Below are positions 53,351 through 63,779 of a DNA stretch of 64,000 nt, piece by piece. A model generated the notes under the pieces. The model worked only from the letters and a program-made list of their open reading frames with translations. It had not been told where the DNA came from and did no database searches. The DNA is from Porphyra umbilicalis (Eukaryota; Rhodophyta; Bangiophyceae; Bangiales; Bangiaceae), in contig KV918911.1 in NCBI GenBank assembly GCA_002049455.2, forward strand, positions 114,116 through 178,115, written 5' to 3'. Position 1 is the stretch's first letter. Each line of letters opens with the position of its first letter. The translations under genes were made by a program, and so were the position numbers.

Positions 53351-55741
53351 ATGGCGCACACCCAAGGCGCTGCGGTGGACTATTCGCGGTGGCCCCGCGC
53401 ACAAGATGCGAGCGGTCGAGTGTACCTGTATCACGACACGGACCGGGTGTGGTTGTGGCGCAGGGTACCCAGCACTGCGGCCGGTGGCGGCAGCAGCTCC
53501 GGGGGATCCTACCTTCACAATGTCATCACTAACGAGGTCAAGTGGCCGCAACAGTTGTCGGCCGCCGACGCCCGGGACGCAGGCGTGGTGACTGCTAAGG
53601 TGACCCCGTCTCCGCCGCCGACGCACCTACTTGACTCGTCTCACCAGCCGCAACAGACCGTCAACACGGGCGCTGGCGCATGGATTACGCACGCCCAGCA
53701 GAATGGTACGGTGGCGTCTTTAGCTGCTGGTGGCGCTGCCGGCATCCCCGCTGAAGGTAAAAAAGGCGGCGCCCGCTTCCGCTCTCGGTTTGCCGACGCA
53801 GCGTCTCAGCAGGTCAATGCCGGTGGAGATCAAGACGCGGTGGCTGCCAGCTTGCAGACGGCCTCGTCAGCGATTGAAGCAGCCAAAGGGTCTATCTCTT
53901 TTCACGCGGTCTTTCCTTCGTCGGCGGTGCCATCTATCTTCCCCAGCGCGCTCGTGGATTACGCCCGCCGGTCGTTGGCGGCCTCGCGGGCCGCCAAGGG
54001 CCCCCGCCTGAACCGCGGCGGGGCGGCGCCTACCCGGGCCGCAACCGAGCGTGCCGTATGGCGGGAAGTGCTGCACTTGGCGTCGCAGGCCCACCAGGAC
54101 GGCACCCTGCGGTCGACCGCATGGGCGCAGCTGCCGCCGGCGACGGGCGCAGATTTTGGTTCAGCTGTCTTGTCCCAGCACGCCAACGCCACCGCCATTG
54201 CAGACGTGTTGTCGGGTGGGGACGGGAACGGCGCGCCGTATGAGGCCAGTGCGGCGCCTTCTGCCACGCCCTATTGCGCGTATGGTGCCAAGGCAGTGCC
54301 AGCGAGCGGTTGGTCCGCTTTGAACGGTACGCTCCCACAAGGCGTCACGGCTGGCGGCGCTTCTGCAAGCCAAGGAGCGTACGGGTACGGGGCGTATGGG
54401 ACGGCCGCCGCGCTACAAGCCGGCCTCGGGGCGCAGTACAGTCAAAACAAACGCAAGCTGGCCAATCCCCAGCTGCCGGCCGCCAAGCGCACGGCTGGTC
54501 GCTACTGGGAGAACAAGAATGCAACTGGATCTGTCACGGTACCCTCGACGACTGGTGCGGCGCAGTCCCACCATGGCGGGGCCTACACTGGGTCCGTGAC
54601 TGACGCCCGCGCGATGCTCAATGCCAAGCGATATGGGGACAAGACGCGGTTTGGCGGCCGAACCCCTGCTGTCGCCGCGATGCTGGTCAAGGCCCGCACG
54701 AGCACCGCGTCGCAGCCGTCGATGATTGCGGCCACGTCGACTCGCGTTCGGCGGTTGCTCGACGTGGCAGACAAGCATGTGGGCGTCGCCACGGGTGTTT
54801 TGTTCACTCGCGACTATGCGCTCGTGCCCGCCAACCAGACGGCCGTCTTTTCCAATGCAGACGGTGACGACGTGCGGTCAACGGCCACCCGGGGACCGGT
54901 GCTCGTCGGCCGCAACATGACGGTCGAGAAGGACTTCTTGCGCCTGACCGCCGAAGCCGACGCTGCTCTCGTGCGCCCCGAGTCGGTGCTGCGGCAGGCG
55001 TTGACGCTGGTGCAGCAGCGCTACCGCGACGGCGACACGGATTACGCTTGGGTGTGTCGCCAGCTCAAATCCATCCGCCAAGACCTGCTGGTGCAGGCGA
55101 TTGAAAACGACCTGACCGAGGCGGCATGCCTGACGCACGCGCGCGTTGCGTTGGAGAACTCGGACGTCGGTGAGTTCAACCAGTGCCTTACGCGGCTTGT
55201 CGAGTTAGCATCTGCCCGGCGGCGGCCGCTTTCCCCCGAACTGTCAGGCTACCGCCTCCTGTACGCGGCATACTCGGGGTCGGCGCTAGCGGTGGCGTCG
55301 CTTCTCGCCGACATGTCGCCAACCTTGCGCTGCTCCCCGCCCGTGTGGCACGCGCGGCGAGTGTGGCGGGCGCTGACCAACCGCAACGCCTACGCCTTTT
55401 TCCGCCTGTACGAAGACGCGCCGGGCATGAATGCGAGCCTGATGGACCTGTTTGCGGGCGCCCTGCGTGCAGACGTGCTACGCTCGTGGGTGGCCGCCTA
55501 TCGTCCAGGCCTACCCCTACCCGAGGTCGTCGCTCGCCTCGGGTGGCGATACACCCACTCGGGGAAAGACGACCAGCTGGTGGCCATGGCGCGCGCCTAC
55601 ATTACCGACCGGGGGGGGCGGGTGGATGACTCAGGCGACGGGGAGGCGCCGGTGGTCGTGTGCGGCCGGTCAGTGGTTATTACGCCCGATGACACGGCGG
55701 CACGGATCACTTGTATGGCGGCGGGACGAGGGGGCTTGTAA
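53351..55741 (+). CDS. SAC3/GANP-family protein (LENG8/THP3-like)
   Basis: 796 residues from ATG 53351 (MAHTQGAAVDYSRWPRAQ); the open frame upstream starts only at a GTG. A WW-like N-terminal region spans about residues 10-56 (GRVYLYHDTDRVWLWR, later NVITNEVKWP). A long Ala/Gly/Ser-rich middle contains a basic KRKL segment. The SAC3/GANP domain is at about 515-720: VGRNMTVEKDFLRLT, VRPESVLRQALTLVQQRY, LKSIRQDLLVQAIENDLTEA, THARVALENSDVGEFNQCL. This block order is diagnostic. The family acts in nuclear mRNA processing and export (THP3/CSN12-like complexes). Single exon, intact, stop TAA. Confidence 0.95.
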   Translation: MAHTQGAAVDYSRWPRAQDASGRVYLYHDTDRVWLWRRVPSTAAGGGSSSGGSYLHNVITNEVKWPQQLSAADARDAGVVTAKVTPSPPPTHLLDSSHQPQQTVNTGAGAWITHAQQNGTVASLAAGGAAGIPAEGKKGGARFRSRFADAASQQVNAGGDQDAVAASLQTASSAIEAAKGSISFHAVFPSSAVPSIFPSALVDYARRSLAASRAAKGPRLNRGGAAPTRAATERAVWREVLHLASQAHQDGTLRSTAWAQLPPATGADFGSAVLSQHANATAIADVLSGGDGNGAPYEASAAPSATPYCAYGAKAVPASGWSALNGTLPQGVTAGGASASQGAYGYGAYGTAAALQAGLGAQYSQNKRKLANPQLPAAKRTAGRYWENKNATGSVTVPSTTGAAQSHHGGAYTGSVTDARAMLNAKRYGDKTRFGGRTPAVAAMLVKARTSTASQPSMIAATSTRVRRLLDVADKHVGVATGVLFTRDYALVPANQTAVFSNADGDDVRSTATRGPVLVGRNMTVEKDFLRLTAEADAALVRPESVLRQALTLVQQRYRDGDTDYAWVCRQLKSIRQDLLVQAIENDLTEAACLTHARVALENSDVGEFNQCLTRLVELASARRRPLSPELSGYRLLYAAYSGSALAVASLLADMSPTLRCSPPVWHARRVWRALTNRNAYAFFRLYEDAPGMNASLMDLFAGALRADVLRSWVAAYRPGLPLPEVVARLGWRYTHSGKDDQLVAMARAYITDRGGRVDDSGDGEAPVVVCGRSVVITPDDTAARITCMAAGRGGL

Positions 55742-58700
55742 GTTGCCTTCGGTCCCGTGGCGCCTCTTTGCTGCAAACGCGTTCACTTCATGTGATGGAC
55801 TCGTGCACGGTGCTGCACGGGCTCTGCCGTTGGTATGGTGTTTCTTCTGCTCGTGCTGCTGCTCCTTGTGCTGGTACTGCCGCTGTGCGTCTGCTTTGGC
55901 CGGTCGTGGCGCAGGCGCTCCTGCGGAGACGCGCGGCCATCGACACCCCCACGCCCGACCTACTGTCCTGGTACAACTTTGCTGCCAACCACCGCTGCTT
56001 TGTCGTACCGAGTTGGTGAGAACGTCGACCCGCCGACCGCGGTCATGACCCCGGCGACTGCCGTCGTCCTCACATTGCTGCCTCCTTTTTTTATGATTGC
56101 TTGCTTGCTCTCCTGGTGATCTTCGTGCTCTTCGCAGCACACTCTCCTATTATTCCACGCCATATCTACTTTCTGCTTGCGTGCTGTCATCGATTTTGTT
56201 CTCTCTTTTCGAAACGAATTTTTTAGTGTGCTAGATGTCGACGACAAGGAATGAGTCTTTTTTTTTTTATCGGGCGCACGCTATTATCAAACCGAGATGA
56301 CGAGAAGCAAGGCAACAGACGCACAGTGAAGGACACTGCTTCTGGTGCTGCAAGCTCTTGAGAGGCCCGGCTCCAAAGCAGGGGCATATCTCCCGTAGCC
56401 ACCCCATGTAAACGGCCGCCCCAGTTGTAACCCCGACACTGGCCTCACTCCTCCGCACTGTCCGCGCCATGGCCAAACAGGCACGAGGCGACGACGCTCA
56501 CAATGATCTGGTTGACAAACCGCATCGCGACGGCCACGATCATGTGGCTGCGGCAACGGGTAGTGCCCCCGGTTGTCGTGTCGCTGCCGCTCGTCGTCTG
56601 GTGCGTGCCCTGCATGGTGTTTGCCGGCAGGGGGTGATCTTGATGTGGAGACCGCGTTGACCGCGCGTCTAGCGCAGTGACGCAGTAGACGCTGTGGATG
56701 GGCGCACGGTGGCGCGGTGGCGGAGCTCGGTGGAGGTGGTCCACTCAGAATAATCGAAAGATGTGGTGAACACGATGCGTTGCGGGCGTCTGCACGGCAA
56801 TGCATGAGCAGTCTTTTTGGTCGCTGTGTTGCTCTTCAAGGACCTCCAGGTCCGCGCTCTCTCTGTTCCGCATCCCGCCGTCGGTCTGTGGCGTCCCGTT
56901 GCGGTGGTCCACGCATGCGGCACACCGGGCAGGAGGTCCTTCGCAAGCACCCCTCCTTGGCCATGTCGTCGCGACTTGGAGAGCCAGCCTGGGGCGTCTC
57001 GTCCGGCGACCGCCTCGGTCATTGCTGACGGGCGATATGTAAACCTGTCACCGCCGCTGCCGCCAGCATGCGGCAGACCAGTCACGGATTCAGGTCCATG
57101 GGGCACCTGTGGAAGCCGTCCACAGTGGGCGGTGGGGCAGCTCCCTAGACGTGAGAGGCACCTTCCACGTCGTGCCCCTTAGACGGCCCGGCGCTTTCAA
57201 AGAAGGGTGCAGCATGCGGCACGAGACCTTTTTCAACGGGCTGCCTGACTCCGTTGCGCAAGGAGCTCAACCAGTATCAACGCTGGCGGGCGGCAAGGCA
57301 CAAGCCCCTGGCGCCCCCCAAATAGGGGCGTCGTGTGCAACCCTATGGCAGAGGACATGGCTGGGGGCTGTGGCTGACCGTCACCGTCGCCGCCGCGTCG
57401 CCAACCGCTGCCGCCACCGCCAACAAGGTCCTGTCGCCTCCCGGCCTGTCACCGCGTCAACGTCTGTGGGAGTGGCGGCGGCCGCCGCGGCGTGGCACAC
57501 CGGCGTGCCGTCCAGCTTGCGCCGACGACCGCCGCGTTGGGCGCCGTCTTCCATCTATGGCCGTCCTAAGACAAGGAGAAAAGGAAGAGGCCAGTGGTAG
57601 GGAGGGGTGCGGGAGAGGGTCCTCTCCGCGGCGTTCGAGACGCGTGGAGAGGTGACACGGGTGTACGGCGAGGGTGGGGGGGGCGGTGGCGGGAAGGTCG
57701 AATAGAATTATCGAGAAAGACGGCGAAGTGGTGACCACAAAGGGGGGTGGGTCGCTGTACACGCGAAGAAACCGCAATATATCCTTCATCTGGTCTCAGC
57801 GTGGCAGAGCGGCGCGTCGGTCATCGTGGGGAGGGGGGGGGAAGTGCGAGGAGGCCGAGGTTGTCGCCGCTGTCCGTCCAGTGCGAGGTGAGGGTGAGTG
57901 AGGAGCCGCCACTGTACCCGAGGCCGCCCGCCGCAGCCACTGTCCTCCGCAGAGACTACCCCGCCTCCACAAAGTCAGCCGCCAACACGAGCGTCGCACC
58001 GAAGGCAGCGGCCGAGACCTGAGGTGACAGTCCTGGCATTAAGTTAAACATATTAAAAAACGACAGAACGGTAACTGTTTAATATATATATAGCTTAAAT
58101 ATTTATCAAACCAACTTAACTTCGCCGAAGTCGACGAGTACACTGCTGGAAACTGGGGCGACTTGGTGCCCCAAATCACGCTCTGTGGAGGGCGGGCCAG
58201 AGAGGATCTCCACGGGGCCGTTTCTGATACGTAGTCGTCCAGCGCGCAGTACTTCACGGCAACATCAGTTCTTCTGACGCCGACCTCAACTCGTGGCACA
58301 AGTACGGGGCCCCTTTTCGAATGGACCTCTTTAGTTTGGTTGAGCTTAAGCAACACGCTCGCAGGGACGCCCACGGCGGGGCACCTGGCCGGCGGCGGCC
58401 GTCCTGTCTACGGCTGGATGGCACGCGGGCGGGGGAGAGTGACAGACACAAGGGGGTCAGAACATACTGGAAATCCCTTGTAAGCCGGCAGGACATCGCG
58501 GCGGCGGCTGAGCGAGCGGCATTGGGGGGGGGGACGGGGGGACGGCAACGACGCGACGACACCGACACTGGAGCTACCGGACACTCGGGGGCGCGGGGCA
58601 CACGTGAAAAGCGGATACTTCTGAGGGGAGGAGGGGATGAGTGGAAGAGGTGGGGAGCAGGGGGCGGGGGAGGGGGGAAGGAGCGGTTGAAGGCGGACAA

Positions 58701-58875
58701 GACGGGCCGCCGTGCAAAACAATTACAGATACGAGCCGACGGAGTCAGTGGTCGTTGGGGGGGGGGGGGGCACGCGTCCGTCGCGCGCCGCCGTGGTCGA
58801 CGCCTCGCCGACGCTCGGGCGCGGGCGCCGCGGGCGCGGGACCCCCCCCGCCTGTGACACGCTTCGGGGTGGGCG
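55742..58875. other. Unassigned region with an AT-rich pocket
   Basis: No gene supported. Short frames change composition and lack domains. A T10 run occurs at 56258-56267. A strikingly AT-rich pocket (about 58039-58125) contains TATATATATA and TTAAGTT...AACTTAA-type inverted motifs; it could be a terminator/poly(A) region, a matrix-attachment-like segment or an element fragment. Confidence 0.4.
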
Positions 58876-60267
58876 ATGACCGTTTGGCGGCTCCGCGCTG
58901 TTGCGGACCGCCCGGTGGCCGGCGCCGCCTCCGCCGCGCGGTGCGGCCGGGTGCAGCGCTGCCGGTGGGGGCGTTACCGCTCGACGGGGCCGTCTGGTGC
59001 GGGGGGGCCACCGGTGCGGGGCGGTGGCAGAGCGGCCCCAGTCGCCATCAGGCGGCATGGATGCGGCGCACCCGCCTGCCGCTCCCGGCGGCCGCGGCGG
59101 CGCCAGATCCGCCGCTGCACGCCACACTGCCCCGTCACGCGGCACCCGCCGGCGGCGTCGCCCGACGCGCCGCCCCCACCCGCCCGCCCGTGGTGCCACA
59201 CTGGCGGAACCCGCCGCCCGCACACGGGCGCTGGCCGTTGCGGTAGCCGCCGCCGCCGCCCGTCGCCCCCACCAGCGCTGCACACCCGCGGTGTGGCCAC
59301 GGATGTGCCGGCGGGCGGGCGGCACTTGGCCGGATGGCCCCGGAGGTGCCTCTCCCCCTCCCCCTCCTCCCGATGCTGGCCGAGCGTGTTGGGGTGCGCG
59401 GGTCTGGGCGGCGGCGCGACCGTGGCGGGGGGGCACCCCGCTTTCGACACGAGCCGCTGCAACTGCCGCGGCCGCCGCCACTGGCCGCCGGCAGCCGACG
59501 CGGGCGGGCGCCGACCGAGCCGCGGCGCGGCCGTTTGGGGACGCACCACCCAACACTGGGGCGCGGCCGCGCGATGCACGTCCGCCCACCCCCTCCGTCG
59601 TGGTGGGTTGGCCGTGAAAAGGCGCCGCGTGGGGGCGTCGAGTCGGTGCCGCGCCCCGCCCCCCCGCGCCACGCATTGCGCGATGTGTGGGGCGCGCCAC
59701 GACTCTCTGCGCCGCCCCCCGCCCCGCGGCGACCGCCCGTGCGGTGCGAGGTTGCCCCTCGTGCCCATTGCCTCGAGTCCCAATGGCGGGGGAGCCGCGT
59801 CGGGTGGGGCTGGGGCGCCAAGCACGCGCGAGGTGGGCATGGGGACAGGAGCGCCTGGGACGGCGGCGGGGGTGGATGGATGGCCGGCCGGCGGGCGCGC
59901 CGCACCGCTGCCCACCGCACCACAACGCTGGTGGCCGTTGCGGGCGGGTGGGCGCCCCACGGGGTGGTCCCGCCTCGCCGGCCGCTCGACCCCCGGCTGT
60001 CCCCCTCACCACGAAAGCCGCCTCTTCATCGACGCGTCCACGGGCGGCGTGGCGGCGGGCGAGCGCGCGGCGGCAGCGGCCGGCTGCTCGTACCGCACGC
60101 GCCCGCGGGCGGTGCGGCGATGGCCCACGGTACGGCGGCGGTGCAAAGGCGGCCGTCGGTGGACAGAGTGGGGTGGGGGCGCGCACGACGTGGCCACCGT
60201 GTGGGTGGTCGCCCGGTCTGCGGCCGCTGCGCTCGGTGGGGATGAGGAGCCAGCCAGGGAGGGGTAG
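58876..60267 (+). CDS. Possible gene, very low-complexity; weak Zn-finger-like motif
   Basis: Open frame of 463 codons. Most of it is Arg/Pro/Gly-rich and could be noise, because the minus strand is equally open (58723-60282). Two parts look more protein-like: THCAMCGARHDSLRRPPPRG then DRPCGAR at about 59675-59755, and RLFIDASTGGVAAGERAAAA to the end (DVATVWVVARSAAAALGGDE). The first has C-x2-C-x17-C-x2-R spacing, like a GATA finger missing its fourth Cys. I would not rely on this call. Confidence 0.2.
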   Translation: MTVWRLRAVADRPVAGAASAARCGRVQRCRWGRYRSTGPSGAGGPPVRGGGRAAPVAIRRHGCGAPACRSRRPRRRQIRRCTPHCPVTRHPPAASPDAPPPPARPWCHTGGTRRPHTGAGRCGSRRRRPSPPPALHTRGVATDVPAGGRHLAGWPRRCLSPSPSSRCWPSVLGCAGLGGGATVAGGHPAFDTSRCNCRGRRHWPPAADAGGRRPSRGAAVWGRTTQHWGAAARCTSAHPLRRGGLAVKRRRVGASSRCRAPPPRATHCAMCGARHDSLRRPPPRGDRPCGARLPLVPIASSPNGGGAASGGAGAPSTREVGMGTGAPGTAAGVDGWPAGGRAAPLPTAPQRWWPLRAGGRPTGWSRLAGRSTPGCPPHHESRLFIDASTGGVAAGERAAAAAGCSYRTRPRAVRRWPTVRRRCKGGRRWTEWGGGAHDVATVWVVARSAAAALGGDEEPAREG

Positions 60268-61000
60268 CGGTGACCCCTTCATAAGCCGCTTTCAGACCGC
60301 TCCTGGATCGTCTCGCGATGCCCCCCTCGCCCGCCGTGTGCGCTGACATTCTTGGAGGGACGGCGCCCGATGTGCTGTGCTGGACCTCCGGCGCTTCATG
60401 ATCTCCCCGTGTCCCGGTCCCCTGTGTTGCACGCTCGCTCGGCCACCGGCGCGCGCAGGTCGCGCATATGTGTGGTGATTGGGACGGCCTACCGCATCGC
60501 CGACGCCGAAACAGCGGCGCCAGCCTCAGCAGACCACCCGCTGGATGTGGCGCTGGTCGACGTATCGCCTGCGATCTATGGCCTGCGGGACCTCTAGTAC
60601 ACCCTCGCGGTGGGCGCAGAGTATGTTTCTGTGTCGTGCTTTCGACGTGATAAACCTCCACCCAAGGTCCGTAGCGGACGTTCGGGTTTCTTCCGGTCTG
60701 TAGCGTTGGTTATATTTCTTTCTCTGGTGTGCGCGCATTCTGGACGTGCGTGGCCTCATGGTTCCACGCTCTGACGATCACCGCCGCCGCCGCATGCCGC
60801 CTGCCTCAGGGTCTCTACCCCGCATCGTTTTGTTTTCTCAACCCAAACCGGAGCGGCGGTTGTTACTGGCCTGGCTGCCGCCGTTGTGCCCCCCCCCCCT
60901 TGGCCACCACAGCGGTGGCGCTCGCCGCTGAAGAGTCCACCCGCAAGAAAGGCCGCAGACCCCCCTCCGCCCTTGCCGCCCCCCGTCGTGGTCGCCCACG
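60268..61000. other. Intergenic, no supported gene
   Basis: Short frames without recognised domains. The C9 run near 60890-60898 is typical of this genome. Confidence 0.4.
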
Positions 61001-61252
61001 CCCGTTGGCTGTGTCCATGACGCGGGCCACCTCGACGCCATGGGCGCCGTCGGCGTTGCGCGCATGCTTGCGTAGGGGGGCGCGGGGGGGCGGCCGCTCG
61101 CCGACGGGAGCGCCCACTTTGGCGCCAAGCTCAACCGCCTGGTCGACTTTCGGACCAAGGTGGGCAGGGCTGTGGGGTGTCGCCATCATGACCTACTGGG
61201 ACAGTTTGTGGCGGCCTTGGGGGAGGAGCTGGTGGTTGGGCACGACGTGTGA
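61001..61252 (+). pseudogene. Coding fragment with in-frame TAG
   Basis: The frame reads PVGCVHDAGHLDAMGAVGVA, meets a TAG at 61073-61075, and continues in the same frame with clearly protein-like sequence (HFGAKLNRLVDFRTKVGRAV, then HHDLLGQFVAALGEELVVGH) to a TGA at 61250. Family not recognised. The second part could also be an exon starting after an upstream acceptor, which would remove the TAG from the mRNA. Confidence 0.35.
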
Positions 61253-62903
61253 GGGTAGGTCGGTGTATGAGCTCGAGATGCCTTCCACGAGTGAACGGGG
61301 GTGTTGTATACAGTTCTAAAAACAAAACATGGGTGCTACTAATGGAGCCCTGCTCTGCAGACTACAGATGCACTACTATACTGCGAACGCTCTATTGTAA
61401 GTACAGTAGCGCTACATTCCCGGCGCGAGGCTCAACCTGCACCAGATGCGGCACGCCGGGATCGCCGTCAGGCCTCCGAACTGTCATGCGTTTACACAGC
61501 TGCTGAGGAGCCCCCCCTGGGACGCCCCTACGTAACGCGCCTGCGGGCACCCGAGACGGGTGACCGGTCGTCCGTACGACCGGCGACTGTGTGCGGACGT
61601 ATTGTACTGGCCATGCGGATAGCCAGGCGGACTCTGGAAGACACTGACACACCGGGATACCAGCCACATCCAGAGCAGCGGCCCTGACTCGTCACTCTCG
61701 ACTCAGCTCTCCAACGCCGCCAGGCAAGCCTGGCTGGAAAGCCAAGAGGGAATTGTGGGGCCACCTGCCAAGGTGTGCGCGGCAGTCCTCCCTGTAGCCG
61801 TGACACCGCAACGTAGAGCCGACGCGTTGGCTCTGCCCCCCAACCTCAACGCGCCAGGCATCAGCACCGCGTCTACGTGCGACCACCGCGGATCAAACAC
61901 TGGGGAAGGCGGGGTCGTGTGGTCGTCGGCCCCGTCCCCCTGCATCCGATCAGCGGTCCAGGACGCGCAGTGCTGGGAGGGGGCTCGGTGCCCGCGCGTG
62001 CGGCACTTGCTGCATCCGCGGGAGCCTGCCTGGACTCTGCGGTATCTGAAGAAGCCCAGCGCCAAGAGGCGACTGGCAACGGCCGCTGACTGTGCCTCGT
62101 CCTACGGGGTCCGGCGCGGGTGCGTACAGCTGGCAGCGGCCATCCCTGGTCGGAAGCCTGACTGGACCACTGCCTGTGTCTGTGAGCGCGACAACGCAGC
62201 CGCGCTCCACACCACCGTGTCGGACCTCCTCCCGACGGACTGCCACCCCCTCCCGCGCCGCCCTACGCAATGATGTCGTCGACCACCTACCGGCCGCGCT
62301 GCCGCACATGACAGCCCGTCGCGGGCATCGGCAGTCATGGCGCCGCCCACCGGTGAGGGGTCGTGCCTGCTGCTGGGGGGGCCGTCCCGGTGGCCATGTC
62401 AAGCGGACGGGAGCCGCGGATCGCCACCGTGAAACGGTACCGCCGGCGTGCAACGGCCCGCCGGCGCACCGCTCCCGCGGGGCGGCCCTCAAAGCTATCA
62501 CCACCGAGCGGATGCCGAGGAAATCGTGGAACGCCCGCCGCGTGGTGTCAGGTTGTCGTTTGGCGAGCCCACTGGTAGCGTGTGGAGTCGCAGCCAGCCA
62601 CCACACGACCCACATTTTCCAGTCTGGCGGCCTTCTCGTCGGTTTCGGCGGGCGTAGCAGCGGGGGCGTGCCTGCGGGCGCCACACCCCACCCCGCAGAG
62701 GTTCAAAAGCGCTCCCTGGTCGTGGACAGACGCGCCTTTCTTGCTCGCCACAACCCACCCGCCTACCGCCTATTACAGCGGCGGACCTCGTCCCACCACC
62801 TCTGACTGTCGCGCTCGCCAACGGCAACATCGTTGCCGTGCGCCCCCCCACCCTCCACCCCCGTCGGCGGTTGTTCCCACCGCCTCCCCTGCCGACGCGC
62901 GCC
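61253..62903. other. No firmly supported gene
   Basis: The frame 61755-62273 (+) has a moderately protein-like C-terminal part (KKPSAKRRLATAADCASSYG, later DWTTACVCERDN), and 61950-62684 (-) overlaps it. Neither has a domain, and I cannot choose between them. Confidence 0.35.
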
Positions 62904-63779
62904 ATGGCTCGCCTGCGGATTGGGCTCCTCGCCCTCCTGGCCGCCGTCGCCGCCGTCGCGGTCGCCCCCACCGCCCCCGTCGCGGCGACCACCACCGCGA
63001 CCACCGCTGACGCCAGCGTGACGGGCGTGCCGGCCCTCCTGGGCGACCTCACGGCGGCGGACTTTGCCACCTTGGACGCCACAGACGATGCCAATGATGC
63101 GGCGGCCGAGACTGCCGACAATGGCGACGCAACCGCCGACGCGGCCGCAGATGCGGCCGACGTGGCCGAGGCGGCCTCCGACGCGGCGGCGCCCGCCACC
63201 CTCGACACCGCCGCCCGGCAGTGGCGCGAACGCCGCGCCGCCCGCCGCCGAGCGCGCGCCGCCGCCCGCCGCGCGCGCGAGGCCGCCCGCCGCGCCCGCC
63301 GCCGCGCGGCCGCCGCCCGCCGCCGCGCGCGTGCCGCTGCCCGCCGCCGCGCGGCCGCGGCGCGCCGCCGCGCGGCCGCCGCCCGCCGCCGCGCGCGCCG
63401 CAACGGCGGCACCACCTGCCTCGTCCGCTCCGGCGGGTGGTACACGCACCCCCGGTGGGCGCCCCCAAACGGCCTCATCGTCTACTTCCGCAACGTCGTC
63501 ACGGGCCGCGTCGCCGCCGATGGCTCCCGCATCGGCGGCACCCGCACGGTCGTCAAGGCGTGGGAGTGTTACCGCCGCTGGGGGCGCTGGCCCGTCTCCC
63601 ATACGTGCGTCGCGGCGGGGGAGGTGTCGAAGCTGTGCGCGGGCAACTGGCGGACGCTCCCGCGCTTCCAGAGCGTGTGCAACCGGGGGGCGCTGAGGCG
63701 CACGTGGGTGCGCCCGGCTGTGCCGGCCGAGGACCTTATCAAGTGCGACGACGTGCCGGCGCCGTCGCCCGAGTGGTAA
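62904..63779 (+). CDS. Secreted Ala/Asp- and Arg/Ala-rich protein with Cys domain
   Basis: 291 residues from ATG 62904 (GCGCGCCATGG context). Signal peptide MARLRIGLLALLAAVAAVAV with likely cleavage soon after VAPTAPVAA. Next comes an acidic Ala/Asp-rich segment (about 45-100), then a highly regular Arg/Ala-rich segment (about 105-168), probably one long basic helix. The C-terminal domain (about 169-291) is Cys/Trp-rich: TTCLVRSGGWYTHPRW, VVKAWECYRRWGRWPVSHTC, VSKLCAGNWRTLPRFQSVCN, LIKCDD. Six cysteines suggest disulphides. An extracellular or cell-wall role is likely. No family recognised. Confidence 0.75.
   Translation: MARLRIGLLALLAAVAAVAVAPTAPVAATTTATTADASVTGVPALLGDLTAADFATLDATDDANDAAAETADNGDATADAAADAADVAEAASDAAAPATLDTAARQWRERRAARRRARAAARRAREAARRARRRAAAARRRARAAARRRAAAARRRAAAARRRARRNGGTTCLVRSGGWYTHPRWAPPNGLIVYFRNVVTGRVAADGSRIGGTRTVVKAWECYRRWGRWPVSHTCVAAGEVSKLCAGNWRTLPRFQSVCNRGALRRTWVRPAVPAEDLIKCDDVPAPSPEW

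Noticed and set aside
49659-55741. Bacterial origin or contamination because of trigger factor
   Set aside because: The gene has a spliceosomal-type intron and transit-like leader, and the neighbour is a eukaryotic SAC3-family gene.
58723-60282. 519-codon minus-strand open frame
   Set aside because: Uniformly Arg/Pro/Gly/Ala, no domain, and the opposite strand is equally open.
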